64,000 nt of DNA, from positions 9,362,001 to 9,426,000 of the forward strand of contig OX621256.1 in assembly GCA_951640165.1 (NCBI GenBank), written 5' to 3'. The number at the start of each line of letters is the position of its first letter. Within the stretch, counting starts at the first letter, position 1. The position numbers and the translations under genes were made by a program. The stretch is from Pseudoips prasinana (taxonomy: Eukaryota; Arthropoda; Insecta; Lepidoptera; Nolidae). This document shows, piece by piece, positions 11,501-23,500 of this stretch. A model generated the notes under the pieces. It saw only the letters and a list, made by a program, of their open reading frames with translations, was not told where the DNA came from and ran no database searches.

Positions 11501-14500
11501 TCAGCCCGAAGTCTGGGAGTTGGCGGTATTATACCCCCGTGCCTCGGAGAGCACTTAAAGCCGTCGGTCCTGTACCTGACCTCTTTCCGGTCGTGTCGCC
11601 TAGACGTCCCATCGGATCAGGAGAGTGATGGAATAGAAAGTGCTCCTGTGTTTGCGCACACATTTGAGCACTATAATATGTCCCGCGCAGATGGCTAATC
11701 TCTCTTGAGACTGGCCGCCGTAGCCAAAATTCGGCTAAGAGGCCATTAGTACTCAGAAGACTGCCCGTCCTCGGATAGATATTCCCTCGGGTCGACTTCT
11801 ACGCCGCCACGGGATTAGGTGGGGTAATGCTATACTGATATTCGCCACCGTCACCACAACGCATTACCTATCTTTTTGCGTTGTAACATGGTGCGGGAGA
11901 CAGTTGCTTATTTGACGGTGACATCTATAAGTACCACATTACTAGGGATGTGCAATACATTTTTGTTGCTAACGATACTCGCAGCATAAATCTAATAAGT
12001 TCTCTATGATATTGACAATATTGAGAATATAATAGATTGACAATATTGACCAATATAATAGATTGACAATATAATCCATATTGACAATATAATAGAGTCA
12101 TCAGTAATAATATCCGTCACAGATTCTGATGATGAATTAAGTGACAATTTAGAGTCAGGATCTGATACGAGTTCAGACTAATTAAATGCATTTTTTACCT
12201 TACCCTAATGTTCTGTTGTATAATTATAGGCAATATCGCATTTTAACAATAAGAATTTACCTATGCACAAAATACGTTTTTTATTATACAAAAATATCGA
12301 CTACCCATCGTAGCAGTCCACCCCATCACTAAATACGTCTATGACGTTACGTTATACGCATAACGCTTTGCTTATTTTTTCATTCAATTTAATTTAATTT
12401 GTAGAGGTGAACATTCTGGTTGCATTTAATTCAATTTACTACAGTTATTAATGATTTAATATGTAACAAATGTAGTACAGCTGAGATACTAAGACATAAT
12501 TTGTAAATCGCTGCGGCTTTCAAGAGTGAAACGAAATGTTACTGAAACTGTCACCCGCACCATGCTATAAAGCAAATAGTATAGTAGTGTATAATAATAC
12601 ATAAAAAACATACTTGTTGTTGTTCTTGTTGCTGTTGAGTAGGAGGAGTCACTTGTTCGTGATCGTCTGAAGTTTGACCTGAAAGTTACAATAATTATTT
12701 CCTCTCTCTCTCTTTCTCTCTTGATGACTCATTTGTAACTAAACATACCTATAAATAAAATTCGAGTGTGTGTTTGTAATATTGAAATAACCGTTATTTA
12801 CTACATGTATATCAATATATATACGGTACAATCATCACCAAAATAAAGTTGTTTACACTTTTTGTCTGTCATTTTGTTCCGGCTGATCTCTGAAATGGCG
12901 GGACCGATTTTGACAGGACTTTTATAGGCAGGTAGCTGATGTAATACGGAGTAACTTAGGCTACGTTTATTTTAGAATAATTCTTTAATTTTAGAAATTC
13001 CCAAAAAACTAAAGAATCTAATTAACACGCGGACGAAGCGCGAGTACAGCTATTGTCAATAAAAATATAACTTAATTTCGAATAAGTAAAAATAAAATAA
13101 AATTAAGTAGGTATCTAACCCAGTCTGTAGCCAGCGCCGCCGAAGACCGAACGCCCTCGGCTTGTCGAGGATGGCTCATCTTCAACAACTACTGCTCCAT
13201 GTCTGTAAATACATTTTCACTGATGTATACATATTAAGGCCAGATGAAGAAATGAGTAATAAAGATGTTTTGTATTTTAACTCATTCTCAATATGGAAAT
13301 CATAGCGAAACGATAGGAAAACTAATTATCACACAAAATAGCAATCAATATACCCATAAAAACTCACTGTCTAACGCTTTTGAAGACCTCTGTCACAATA
13401 TCCTTCCTGCCTTTCCCTGGCCCCAGGATTTGTTGGCCAGAGCGCTCTGACCCACCCGCGTAGAATGCTTCACCTGAAACAAACGAAGATTTCTTTATAT
13501 ATCCTCTTCGTATGGGCGCAATCCGGCTACGGTAGTCTATCTCAACCAGCTCAATTAGCGCGGGACTTATCCCGTTAGATGGCAGCCCCAAAATGAAAGG
13601 CTATGAAAATCTGTACACCATCCAGAATAAACATTACGGTCACCCTCGCCGAAACACACATTGGGACTATTCATTGTCCAACTCCTCCTTGTTCCTTTCT
13701 GATTAAATCCGTTGCGGGGTCTAAGACAGTTAAAGCCATTCCTCGGGACATGCCTGAGCGTCACCGCTCAGTTTAATTTCATTTTGTGCCACTGTTGATC
13801 CTGGCTTACAGGAATTGCAGTTGTGGGTAAGAGGGAGAGATAAGTACCGAATTAAAATAAAAAAGAACCACATTCCCATTCCGATATATCGTACTCCGGC
13901 GAGCAGCTATCATCACCCTTGTGATGATATGCTCCCCGATCCTTAATCAAACGAGCGGCACGTTCCGGTGAAGTAGAGAGAAAACATAACTGATTTATTT
14001 TCTACTCTACGCGACTATTCTTTCTTTTGCTCTTGTTGAAGCAGAAAGGTGAGTTTTAATTCAAGTGAAATCGAAGGCGCATTAAGAGGAAGAAATAAAA
14101 GTGGAAAACTGAAAGAGTGCCAGTGATCAGTGAAAGTAAACAGTGTTCAGTGAAAGTACGTTTGCAAAAATGACTATTCATGTGTCTTATACGTTCCCAC
14201 GCTTTGTTTTTACTAAATTATACAATAAGTTTTTTCCTCTTTAGTATACTTGAATCAGAAATGTATATTTCACACTTCACACTTATAATAATAAAAGAAC
14301 ACCACAAAACATATACATCACTTACGCACACAAACACACCAAATACAAATACATATTGTACGTATTACAATTGTAGATGCCCTATTTTAATACATACTCG
14401 CTCATTGATTTCTACGCTCAAGACCGTAATTACAGCTTCAAAAATAACTTTCCACGTCCTGAACAGAGTAAGTGCACAACCCTTTACCAGGCACTGGCCA

Positions 14501-17500
14501 TTACTGAATGATCTTAATTGTCTGTGCTCTTATAACACTTACCAATGGCTAACCTAGATAATAATATCATCTCTAATGAAATTGATTCGCTCCAAGTATC
14601 CAAGGCTTATACCTGCCGCCCAGAAAATTGTTTTGAAATACTGAAAGACTCAACAACATCCCTAACCATTCTCCATTTAAATATACGTAGCATTACTCGT
14701 AACTTTGACGGCCTGATGGTTTTGCTTGCCAGTATCAAGGTTAGTTGCGATCTGATCATTTTATCTGAGTGCTGGCTGAATAAGGCTCTAGATATACCGC
14801 AAATTGCCGGATACAATTCGTTCTCTACTAACAGAAATCTCAATCAGAACGAAGGAGTGGTAATGTACACAAAAACTTCCCTAAAAATTTCAATCTCTGA
14901 GCCTCCTTTTATTGATGGTAATTGTATAGTGTGCAAGGTTGGACTGGATTTAGCTGTAGTAGCAATATATAGGTCACCGTCCTACAAAAATATTGATAAT
15001 TTTATCACCAGCCTGGACAGTATTCTATTGTCACTTAGGTCAATAACGACTGTTTGTGTAATGGGTGACATAAATCTTGATATATCACCTGATAATACTA
15101 CAAACAACGTGGCTCAATACCTAGACTTAATGGCCTTTCATGGTCTCTTACCTGGCCACCAATACCCGACTAGAGTTAACTCTTGTTTGGATCACGTCAT
15201 TCTGAAATCCAATCTGCCATCCACTACTTTAGTTATCGAAAGCTATGTAACAGATCATACGCCGACCCTTCTCAGCCTTCACACTAGGAATTACGGCAAC
15301 AGCCCTCAAGCAACTTTCAAAAAAATTAATTATGAGTTGGCCAAATACACTATTGAAAATACTGATCTCACTCCTATCTTTTGTATACTTAATGCTGACG
15401 AAGCGGCTGAATTTCTTGTAAATGCTATCTCCGATGTTGTTGTCGCTTGTACGGTTCTGATCAATATCCCCCGTAAAAAAAGAATACTTAAGCCATGGAT
15501 CACACCTGGCCTCCTTAGATGTATCCGCACACGAGATAGAATGCACGTAAAGCAGAAGAAAAACCCAGAAAATGCCACGCTTAAGATAACTTACAATCGC
15601 TACAGAAACTTCTGTAACAATCTTCTCAGAAAACTAAAACGGGACTTTGAGCGAACCGAATTACAAAAAGCACATAAAAACATAAAAGCCACCTGGAACT
15701 GTATTAAAAAAATAACTAACACCCTGACTTTGCCTTCCCCACCCAATGAGCTGTTATACACACATCAACACAATCTAGGGATATTGAACATTTCATTGAT
15801 TATCTAGAAAACTATAAACATTTTGTTATGACTGTAAATGGAAGAATTAAAGATAATTTCATGGCCGATATTTAAACATTAACAACACGATGCGATTTTG
15901 TTTTTCTAATTAATAAAAGTCTTAAATTAATTAAGCCATAGAAAATTACTGAGTGAACAAAAACATTTTATTCTTATAAAATTATTCAATCGAATTAAAT
16001 GAATAAAAATCTTACCAAATCTGATAATCAGTAATCGGTATTTCCTCCTCTAACATTAATCACACAGCGGCAACGATTTTCCATACTTAAAATTAAGGTG
16101 TCAATGTCTTGCTGGGGTATGCAGTCCCAAGTTCTTTTTAAATGTTCGAAAAGTTGTTCTTCTGTTGTCAAGTTGGGCGGAAAATCCCTCAATGCTCTTC
16201 GCTGTAACATGTCCCAGGCGTGTTCAATTGGGTTTAAGTCTGGCGACTGTGGAGGCCAATCTAATACCTGAACATCGTGTTCTCGAAGGGCGGCCCTCAC
16301 CAGCCGCGCTGTATGGGAAGGTGCATTGTCATGCATGAGCTGAAATTCTTGCCCCGTTAGGGCCCTGAGCGGGACAATGACACGTTCTACTACCTCCTCA
16401 CGGTATCTATGGGCAGTCATGCTGCCCTGAATCCAAATGAGTTGGGTTCGTCCGCCGATTCGTATTCCTGCCCACACCATAATTGTCCCGCCTTGGTAAG
16501 AGTGGACCTCCTGTGGATGTCGGAGACGGCTGACCCTGCCTGGAGTTCTCCAAACGCGTGTTCGTCTCGAATCTGGATGAAATCCATAGCGGGACTCATC
16601 AGTGAACAGCACCAATGACCATTGTTGATCACTCCATGTCAAATGTTCTTGAGCCCATAAAAGTCGCCTACCGCGATTGCCACGTCGCAGCGCTGGGACT
16701 CGTAGCGGTCTGCGAGCATGAAGACCAACTTCATGCAGCCTCCTTCGCACGGTTTGGTCGCTCACCAGCAGCTGCTGACCCTCCTGGAGCCTTTGCACTA
16801 GTTGCATCGCTGTGATATTGGGTAGTCTTCTGGCGGTCATTTGGAGAAATCGATCCTGTCTCTGAGTGGTAACACGATATCTACCTGTGTGCCGTTCTGC
16901 CACATCTCCAGTAGCGCGATAACGTGACCACAGCCTGGATACCACATTTTGGCTTGTGCCCAGAGACTCAGCAACGACGCGTTGAATAGCACCGTTTTGT
17001 AACATGCCAACTGCCCGTAACATTTCATCTCGACTCAAATGATGGCGTGGCATGACGCTAAAAAGCTTACACAACCAATTGAGAAAAGAAAATAAAACAA
17101 TTTATCAGGTTTTCTTCAATTAACACGCAAAAAAAATTTTAATGCAACTTCTTGAAATTAGATACAACTCAAGATTGCGCTGTGCTTTGCGTGTTTTCAT
17201 TTGTTTCTCATTTTAATTTTTAAATTTTGAATAAAGAATAGACAAGGTTTAAATCTGTAAATAAACTTTTTAAGGAAACTAAATAGGTTTTAAACAATAA
17301 AGCCATGTTTGATTTCAAAATAACGTATCCCTAGACTTTGTTGATGTGTGTATACTGCTGCAGACCCAAAAAAAGCTGTAAACCTTGTTAATAAATTCTT
17401 TGCAAATGTGGGTAAAACTCTTGCACTGAAATTCGAGGCCAATGGTGTCTGTCCACCTATATCTGACTACAAGTTGAATCCCCCCGAAATACACAGTCCG

Positions 17501-20500
17501 TATTCTATGGCACTTTTCAACGTTAATGAGAATGAAATAAACTCTCTGATATGCAACCTAAAGGAAAACTGCTCAACTGGATGGGACAGTATCCCCTCTA
17601 AAATTTTGAAAATGTGTAGACCTAAACTTGTACCAGCGATTACATATCTCTGTAATTTGTCCTACTGGCGTCTTCCCTAAGATTTTTAAAAGAGCTGTTG
17701 TCCACCCAGTCTATAAAGCCGGGGATAGAGGCAGTGTCAACAACTACCGACCCATCTCGGTTTTGTCATCGCTATCAAAAATCTTAGAAAGAGCACTAAA
17801 TAACCGCCTTGTCTGTTTCCTTAACCAATTTAACATCCTAGCCACTAACCAATATGGGTTTAGGAGAGGTGTCTCCACGGAGGATGCGGTCCTGGCCCTA
17901 ACAAATGAGATCGTATCTCATTTGGATCGTAAACGAAAGTGCGTAGGTATCTTCCTGGACCTCTCAAAGGCTTTTGACACTGTCACTGTCCCAATGCTAC
18001 TAGATAAGCTCCAGCTGATGGGGGTTCGGGGCCATGTTCTGGATATTTTCAAGAGCTATTTATCTGATCGTACCCAATGTGTAATCATCAACTCTGTTGT
18101 GAGTAACTTGGAACACCTAACCTTTGGGGTCCCACAGGGCTCGATCTTAGGCCCGACGTTGTTCCAGATATACATAAATGGTCTCTGTAATTTCTCCATC
18201 CAAAATTGCAATATCTACACTTATGCGGATGACACAGCTCTGATTATAAGTGGTGGTAACTGGTTAGAAGTTAACCAAAATGCAGAATTAGCAATGAAAA
18301 GAGTAATGTCCTGGTTGTGTTTCAATAAACTGACCCTTAACATCAAAAAGACTAATTTTGTACCGTTCTCGATGAAAGCCAACTTCCTTCCTCCAGTTGA
18401 CAGTTTTGTTATTAGAGTTCACTCGTGCTCACCTCTCACAGACGACTGCTCGTGTAATACATTAAAAAGACGTACTAACGTCAAGTACCTTGGAGTCACA
18501 ATAAATGAAAATCTGAATTGGACCACGCATTTATCTCACTTAACATCTCGTATAAGAAAATTAATATATGTATTTAAGAAACTCCGAAACAGTGCTGACC
18601 TCCCTACATTAAAACTAGCATACTTTTCTTTATGTCAGTCTATAATTACCTACTGCATATGTGTGTGGGGCGGATGTCCAAAAACTCCAATAATAAACAC
18701 TGAAAGAGCCCAAAGAGCGGTGCTAAAGATCATGACCTCAAAGCCCATCAGATACCCGACCTGCAACCTGTATGCTGATACCAAAGTCCTCTCTGTGAGA
18801 AAACTATTTGTGCTCCACACTATACTTCGGATGCATACATCATACAACCAAAATACCGAATTCATCTTCAGCAAACGTAAAATCACTAATATATTCAAGA
18901 CGTACAATCTCAAATCATAAATCCACTCTGGCAAAAAGACACTATAATGTAATTGGTACACACTTATACAACATTTCTCACAAAACACTCAATATCTTCA
19001 AACTAACCAAACACAAATGTAGAACCATCATAACACAATGGCTTATAGCTCTCAACTACGAGGAGACTGAGAATCTTCTCAGATCTCACTGATTTTATCT
19101 GCAAATACACATTATAATCCCACATTCCCTCACGTACCACACACACACACACATACACACTCACATACACACACACACAGAGGCTTATCCTACGCCTATA
19201 ACATAGCTAAATTGTAATTGTGTAATATGAGAGAGAATTCCTTGGCTTCCATTTTACAAGTTCTCACTTAGTTTGGAAGTCAAGAGTCCATTTTAATTTG
19301 TTACGACTATGTACTCTTTGGTGCCAATAAAAACATTTTTTTTTTATTTTTTTTTTGAGTAAACAGTGTGAAGTGTTCCCTATACAGTGAGAAGTGTGCC
19401 GTGTACGTCAGGATTTTAGCTGGGCAGTGCTCGTCACGTGAACTCTATAGTGCGCCAAGACTATAAGTACGTGTGCATGTGTGTTCGTGATCCTTGTGGT
19501 CACTGTCACTGGGTGTACTATGCCAAATCGAACGCCAAGTAATCGAATGTCTAAATACTCGAACGTTCATAATATCGGATGGATAATAAATTATACATTT
19601 AATCAAATATGTCCTTTAGTGATAACGGGGTACACTACATTAATACGAAAAACTTTATTCCGGCAGTCACAAATACGAATTTCAAAATACCGATTTTAAT
19701 AAATCTGAATGGTTCAGAATTCCGAATATTACAACTCCGATTTATCATTACTCCTATTTTTATAATTCCAATATTTCAATATTCCTTACGATTATAATAC
19801 TCTTCTCAAAACACCGAGCTTCAATAGATCGAATAACAAAGTCCGACTTAATGATAATTTGAAATATCAACAATACGAATAAAAATATTTTGTTTCCCTG
19901 GTCATAATTTTAACCTAACCTAACCCAAATGATTATTCAACAATAGAGGGGATCTGAAACTCGGCGGCTGCATGCAGCATGCAAGCAGGCAGGCAACATG
20001 CAAGCAGGCATGCAAATAGCAATCAGGCATGCAACAAGCAAGCAGGCATGCAGCATGCAAGCAGGCATGCGACATGCAAGCAGGCATGCAACATGCAAGC
20101 AGGCATGCTTGCTTGTTGCATGCCTGATTGCTATTTTCGTATTAATGTAGTGTACCCCGTTATCACTAAAGGACATATTTGATTAAATGTATAATTTATT
20201 ATCCATCCGATATTATGAACGTTCGAGTATTTAGACATTCGATTACTTGGCGTTCGATTTGGCATAGTACACCCAGTGACAGTGACCACAAGGATCACGA
20301 ACACACATGCACACGTACTTATAGTCTTGGCGCACTATAGAGTTCACGTGACGAGCACTGCCCAGCTAAACTCCTGACGTACACGGCACACTTCTCACTG
20401 TATAGGGAACACTTCACACTGTTTACTCAAAAAATAAATAAAAAAAAAATGTTTTTATTGGCACCAAAGAGTACATAGTCGTAACAAATTAAAATGGACT

Positions 20501-23500
20501 CTTGACTTCCAAACTAAGTGAGAACTTGTAAAATGGAAGCCAAGGAATTCTCTCTCATATTACACAATTACAATTTAGCTATGTTATAGGCGTAGGATAA
20601 GCCTCTGTGTGTGTGTGTATGTGAGTGTGTATGTGTGTGTGTGTGTGGTACGTGAGGGAATGTGGGATTATAATGTGTATTTGCAGATAAAATCAGTGAG
20701 ATCTGAGAAGATTCTCAGTCTCCTCGTAGTTGAGAGCTATAAGCCATTGTGTTATGATGGTTCTACATTTGTGTTTGGTTAGTTTGAAGATATTGAGTGT
20801 TTTGTGAGAAATGTTGTATAAGTGTGTACCAATTACATTATAGTGTCTTTTTGCCAGAGTGGATTTATGATTTGAGATTGTACGTCTTGAATATATTAGT
20901 GATTTTACGTTTGCTGAAGATGAATTCGGTATTTTGGTTGTATGATGTATGCATCCGAAGTATAGTGTGGAGCACAAATAGTTTTCTCACAGAGAGGACT
21001 TTGGTATCAGCATACAGGTTGCAGGTCGGGTATCTGATGGGCTTTGAGGTCATGATCTTTAGCACCGCTCTTTGGGCTCTTTCAGTGTTTATTATTGGAG
21101 TTTTTGGACATCCGCCCCACACACATATGCAGTAGGTAATTATAGACTGACATAAAGAAAAGTATGCTAGTTTTAATGTAGGGAGGTCAGCACTGTTTCG
21201 GAGTTTCTTAAATACATATATTAATTTTCTTATACGAGATGTTAAGTGAGATAAATGCGTGGTCCAATTCAGATTTTCATTTATTGTGACTCCAAGGTAC
21301 TTGACGTTAGTACGTCTTTTTAATGTATTACACGAGCAGTCGTCTGTGAGAGGTGAGCACGAGTGAACTCTAATAACAAAACTCTCAACTGGAGGAAGGA
21401 AGTTGGCTTTCATCGAGAACGGTACAAAATTAGTCTTTTTGATGTTAAGGGTCAGTTTATTGAAACACAACCAGGACATTACTCTTTTCATTGCTAATTC
21501 TGCATTTTGGTTAACTTCTAACCAGTTACCACCACTTATAATCAGAGCTGTGTCATCCGCATAAGTGTAGATATTGCAATTTTGGATGGAGAAATTACAG
21601 AGACCATTTATGTATATCTGGAACAACGTCGGGCCTAAGATCGAGCCCTGTGGGACCCCAAAGGTTAGGTGTTCCAAGTTACTCACAACAGAGTTGATGA
21701 TTACACATTGGGTACGATCAGATAAATAGCTCTTGAAAATATCCAGAACATGGCCCCGAACCCCCATCAGCTGGAGCTTATCTAGTAGCATTGGGACAGA
21801 GACAGTGTCAAAAGCCTTTGAGAGGTCCAGGAAGATACCTACGCACTTTCGTTTACGATCCAAATGAGATACGATCTCATTTGTTAGGGCCAGGACCGCA
21901 TCCTCCGTGGAGACACCTCTCCTAAACCCATATTGGTTAGTGGCTAGGATGTTAAATTGGTTAAGGAAACAGACAAGGCGGTTATTTAGTGCTCTTTCTA
22001 AGATTTTTGATAGCGATGACAAAACCGAGATGGGTCGGTAGTTGTTGACACTGCCTCTATCCCCGGCTTTATAGACTGGGTGGACAACAGCTCTAACCTA
22101 ACCTAACCCAAATGATTATTCAACAATAGAGGGGATCTGAAACTCGGCGGCTGCATGCAGCATGCAAGCAGGCAGGCAACATGCAAGCAGGCATGCAAAT
22201 AGCAATCAGGCATGCAACAAGCAAGCAGGCATGCAGCATGCAAGCAGGCATGCGACATGCAAGCAGGCATGCAACATGCAAGCAGGCATGCAGCATACAA
22301 GCAGGCATGCAGCATGCAAGCAGGCGTGCAGCATGCAAGCAGGCATGCAATAAGCATGCAGGCATGCAACAAGCAAGCAAGCATGCAACATGCAGCAGGC
22401 ATTGTTTCTGTCACGGCTCCGGCGCTGCGGGGTTTGGGCGGGCCCACGCGAGCTTATCGTGATTTTTAAAAATAGACATTACAATTCTTAGGTATTATGA
22501 AATTCGGACTTTTGAAAATCGGAACATTGAAATTCGGAATAAAATATTTCGGAGTATTTGGGTGTTCCCGTGATAACGATCACTATTTGTTTCTCATTAT
22601 ATGGTCGCCGTTCTAACCTAACCTTTTTTTTTATTTGGGGAATGCCTACGCATGCCACCCGCAAAAAGTATCTGCGGGTGGCTATGTCGCACTCGCACCG
22701 ACTAAACTTAATCTGCCGATGCCGTGGACTTCTCTTGGTGCATGATGGGAGGAGCCCCGGGAACGCTCTCGTATGCTGCTCCGGTGCCCCTCGTTTGTGC
22801 CATGTCCCAGATGTATGGGACACGTACCCTGGGAGCGCTCTGGGTTGCCCTTCCCTATAGCCAACTCCTGCCAGTCCGCCACAAACAGATCGCTGTCTTC
22901 ACGGAGCTGCTTGCACGTGGCGGCAGTAGAGGACACTTCTCATACTGCCACCGCAGCCCCGAGGGGTTCTAACCTAACCTATTTTTCTAGGAGCGAATAA
23001 TTCATTTATTAACCATTCGATATTATGAACATTCGATTCGTTCGATTTAAAGTGGGGGACCGCTGTCGCTGTCCACGCCAATACAAATTCTTGTGCAAAC
23101 ACTAGTTTCTTTTCCAATGCTTCGACCCACCACTCGCCATAGTATTCTTAAATGGAACTCAATTCTATCACTAAATATAGGTAGAAAAAAATTCCAGTGA
23201 CAATCAGAGTTTACCTACCTTCTTCCTCATCACTGGAACTCTCTTGTTGCAATGAATCTAATGTAGCAAACTTAGTGTTGGTTGGCTTCTTCTTTTCTTT
23301 TTTCTGAGTCGGCACCGGCGACCCTGGCGGTGACTCCATATCGCTATCTGAGAGAATGGGTAGGGATGATGCAGCAGCCGCAGGGTTAGCCGGGGCTTCG
23401 TCAGCATTACCACCATGCTCGTAAAAACTAGATAAGGCTACCTGAAATAAAAAAAAAGTAATTAAGAAATTTTAATGCAAATATTATAAAAATATATATT

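Larger units (their letters stand above)
14165..19357 (+). mobile_element. CR1/jockey-superfamily LINE split by a Tc1-like insertion
   Basis: Plus-strand non-LTR element. Endonuclease half is at 14545-15756, then the Tc1-like element 15757-17352, then reverse transcriptase and C-terminal domain 17353-19092, a CA-rich 3' UTR, and CCAATAAAAACA followed by a T-rich tract. It lies within repeat X (left part ends about 14160, right part resumes at 19358 with AGTAAACAGTGTG). No ORF1 is seen, so it is 5' truncated. Confidence 0.8.

Noticed and set aside
13364..13591. 75-codon minus ORF as a separate gene
   Set aside because: It is p47 exon 3 read through its acceptor into intron 2.
16409..16815. 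ORFs opposite the Tc1 transposase
   Set aside because: Shadows of the transposase gene, no independent support.
19911..19926. A telomere
   Set aside because: Only two to three CCTAA units, interstitial and repeated at segment junctions.
20797..21135. 112-codon ORF also found at 18650-18988
   Set aside because: Antisense shadow of the duplicated LINE reverse transcriptase.
22103..22469. Long ORFs rich in Met-Gln-Ala-Gly or His-Ala-Cys-Leu in several frames
   Set aside because: The GCATGC/AAGCAG satellite lacks stops in most frames; no start context, splice sites or homology.
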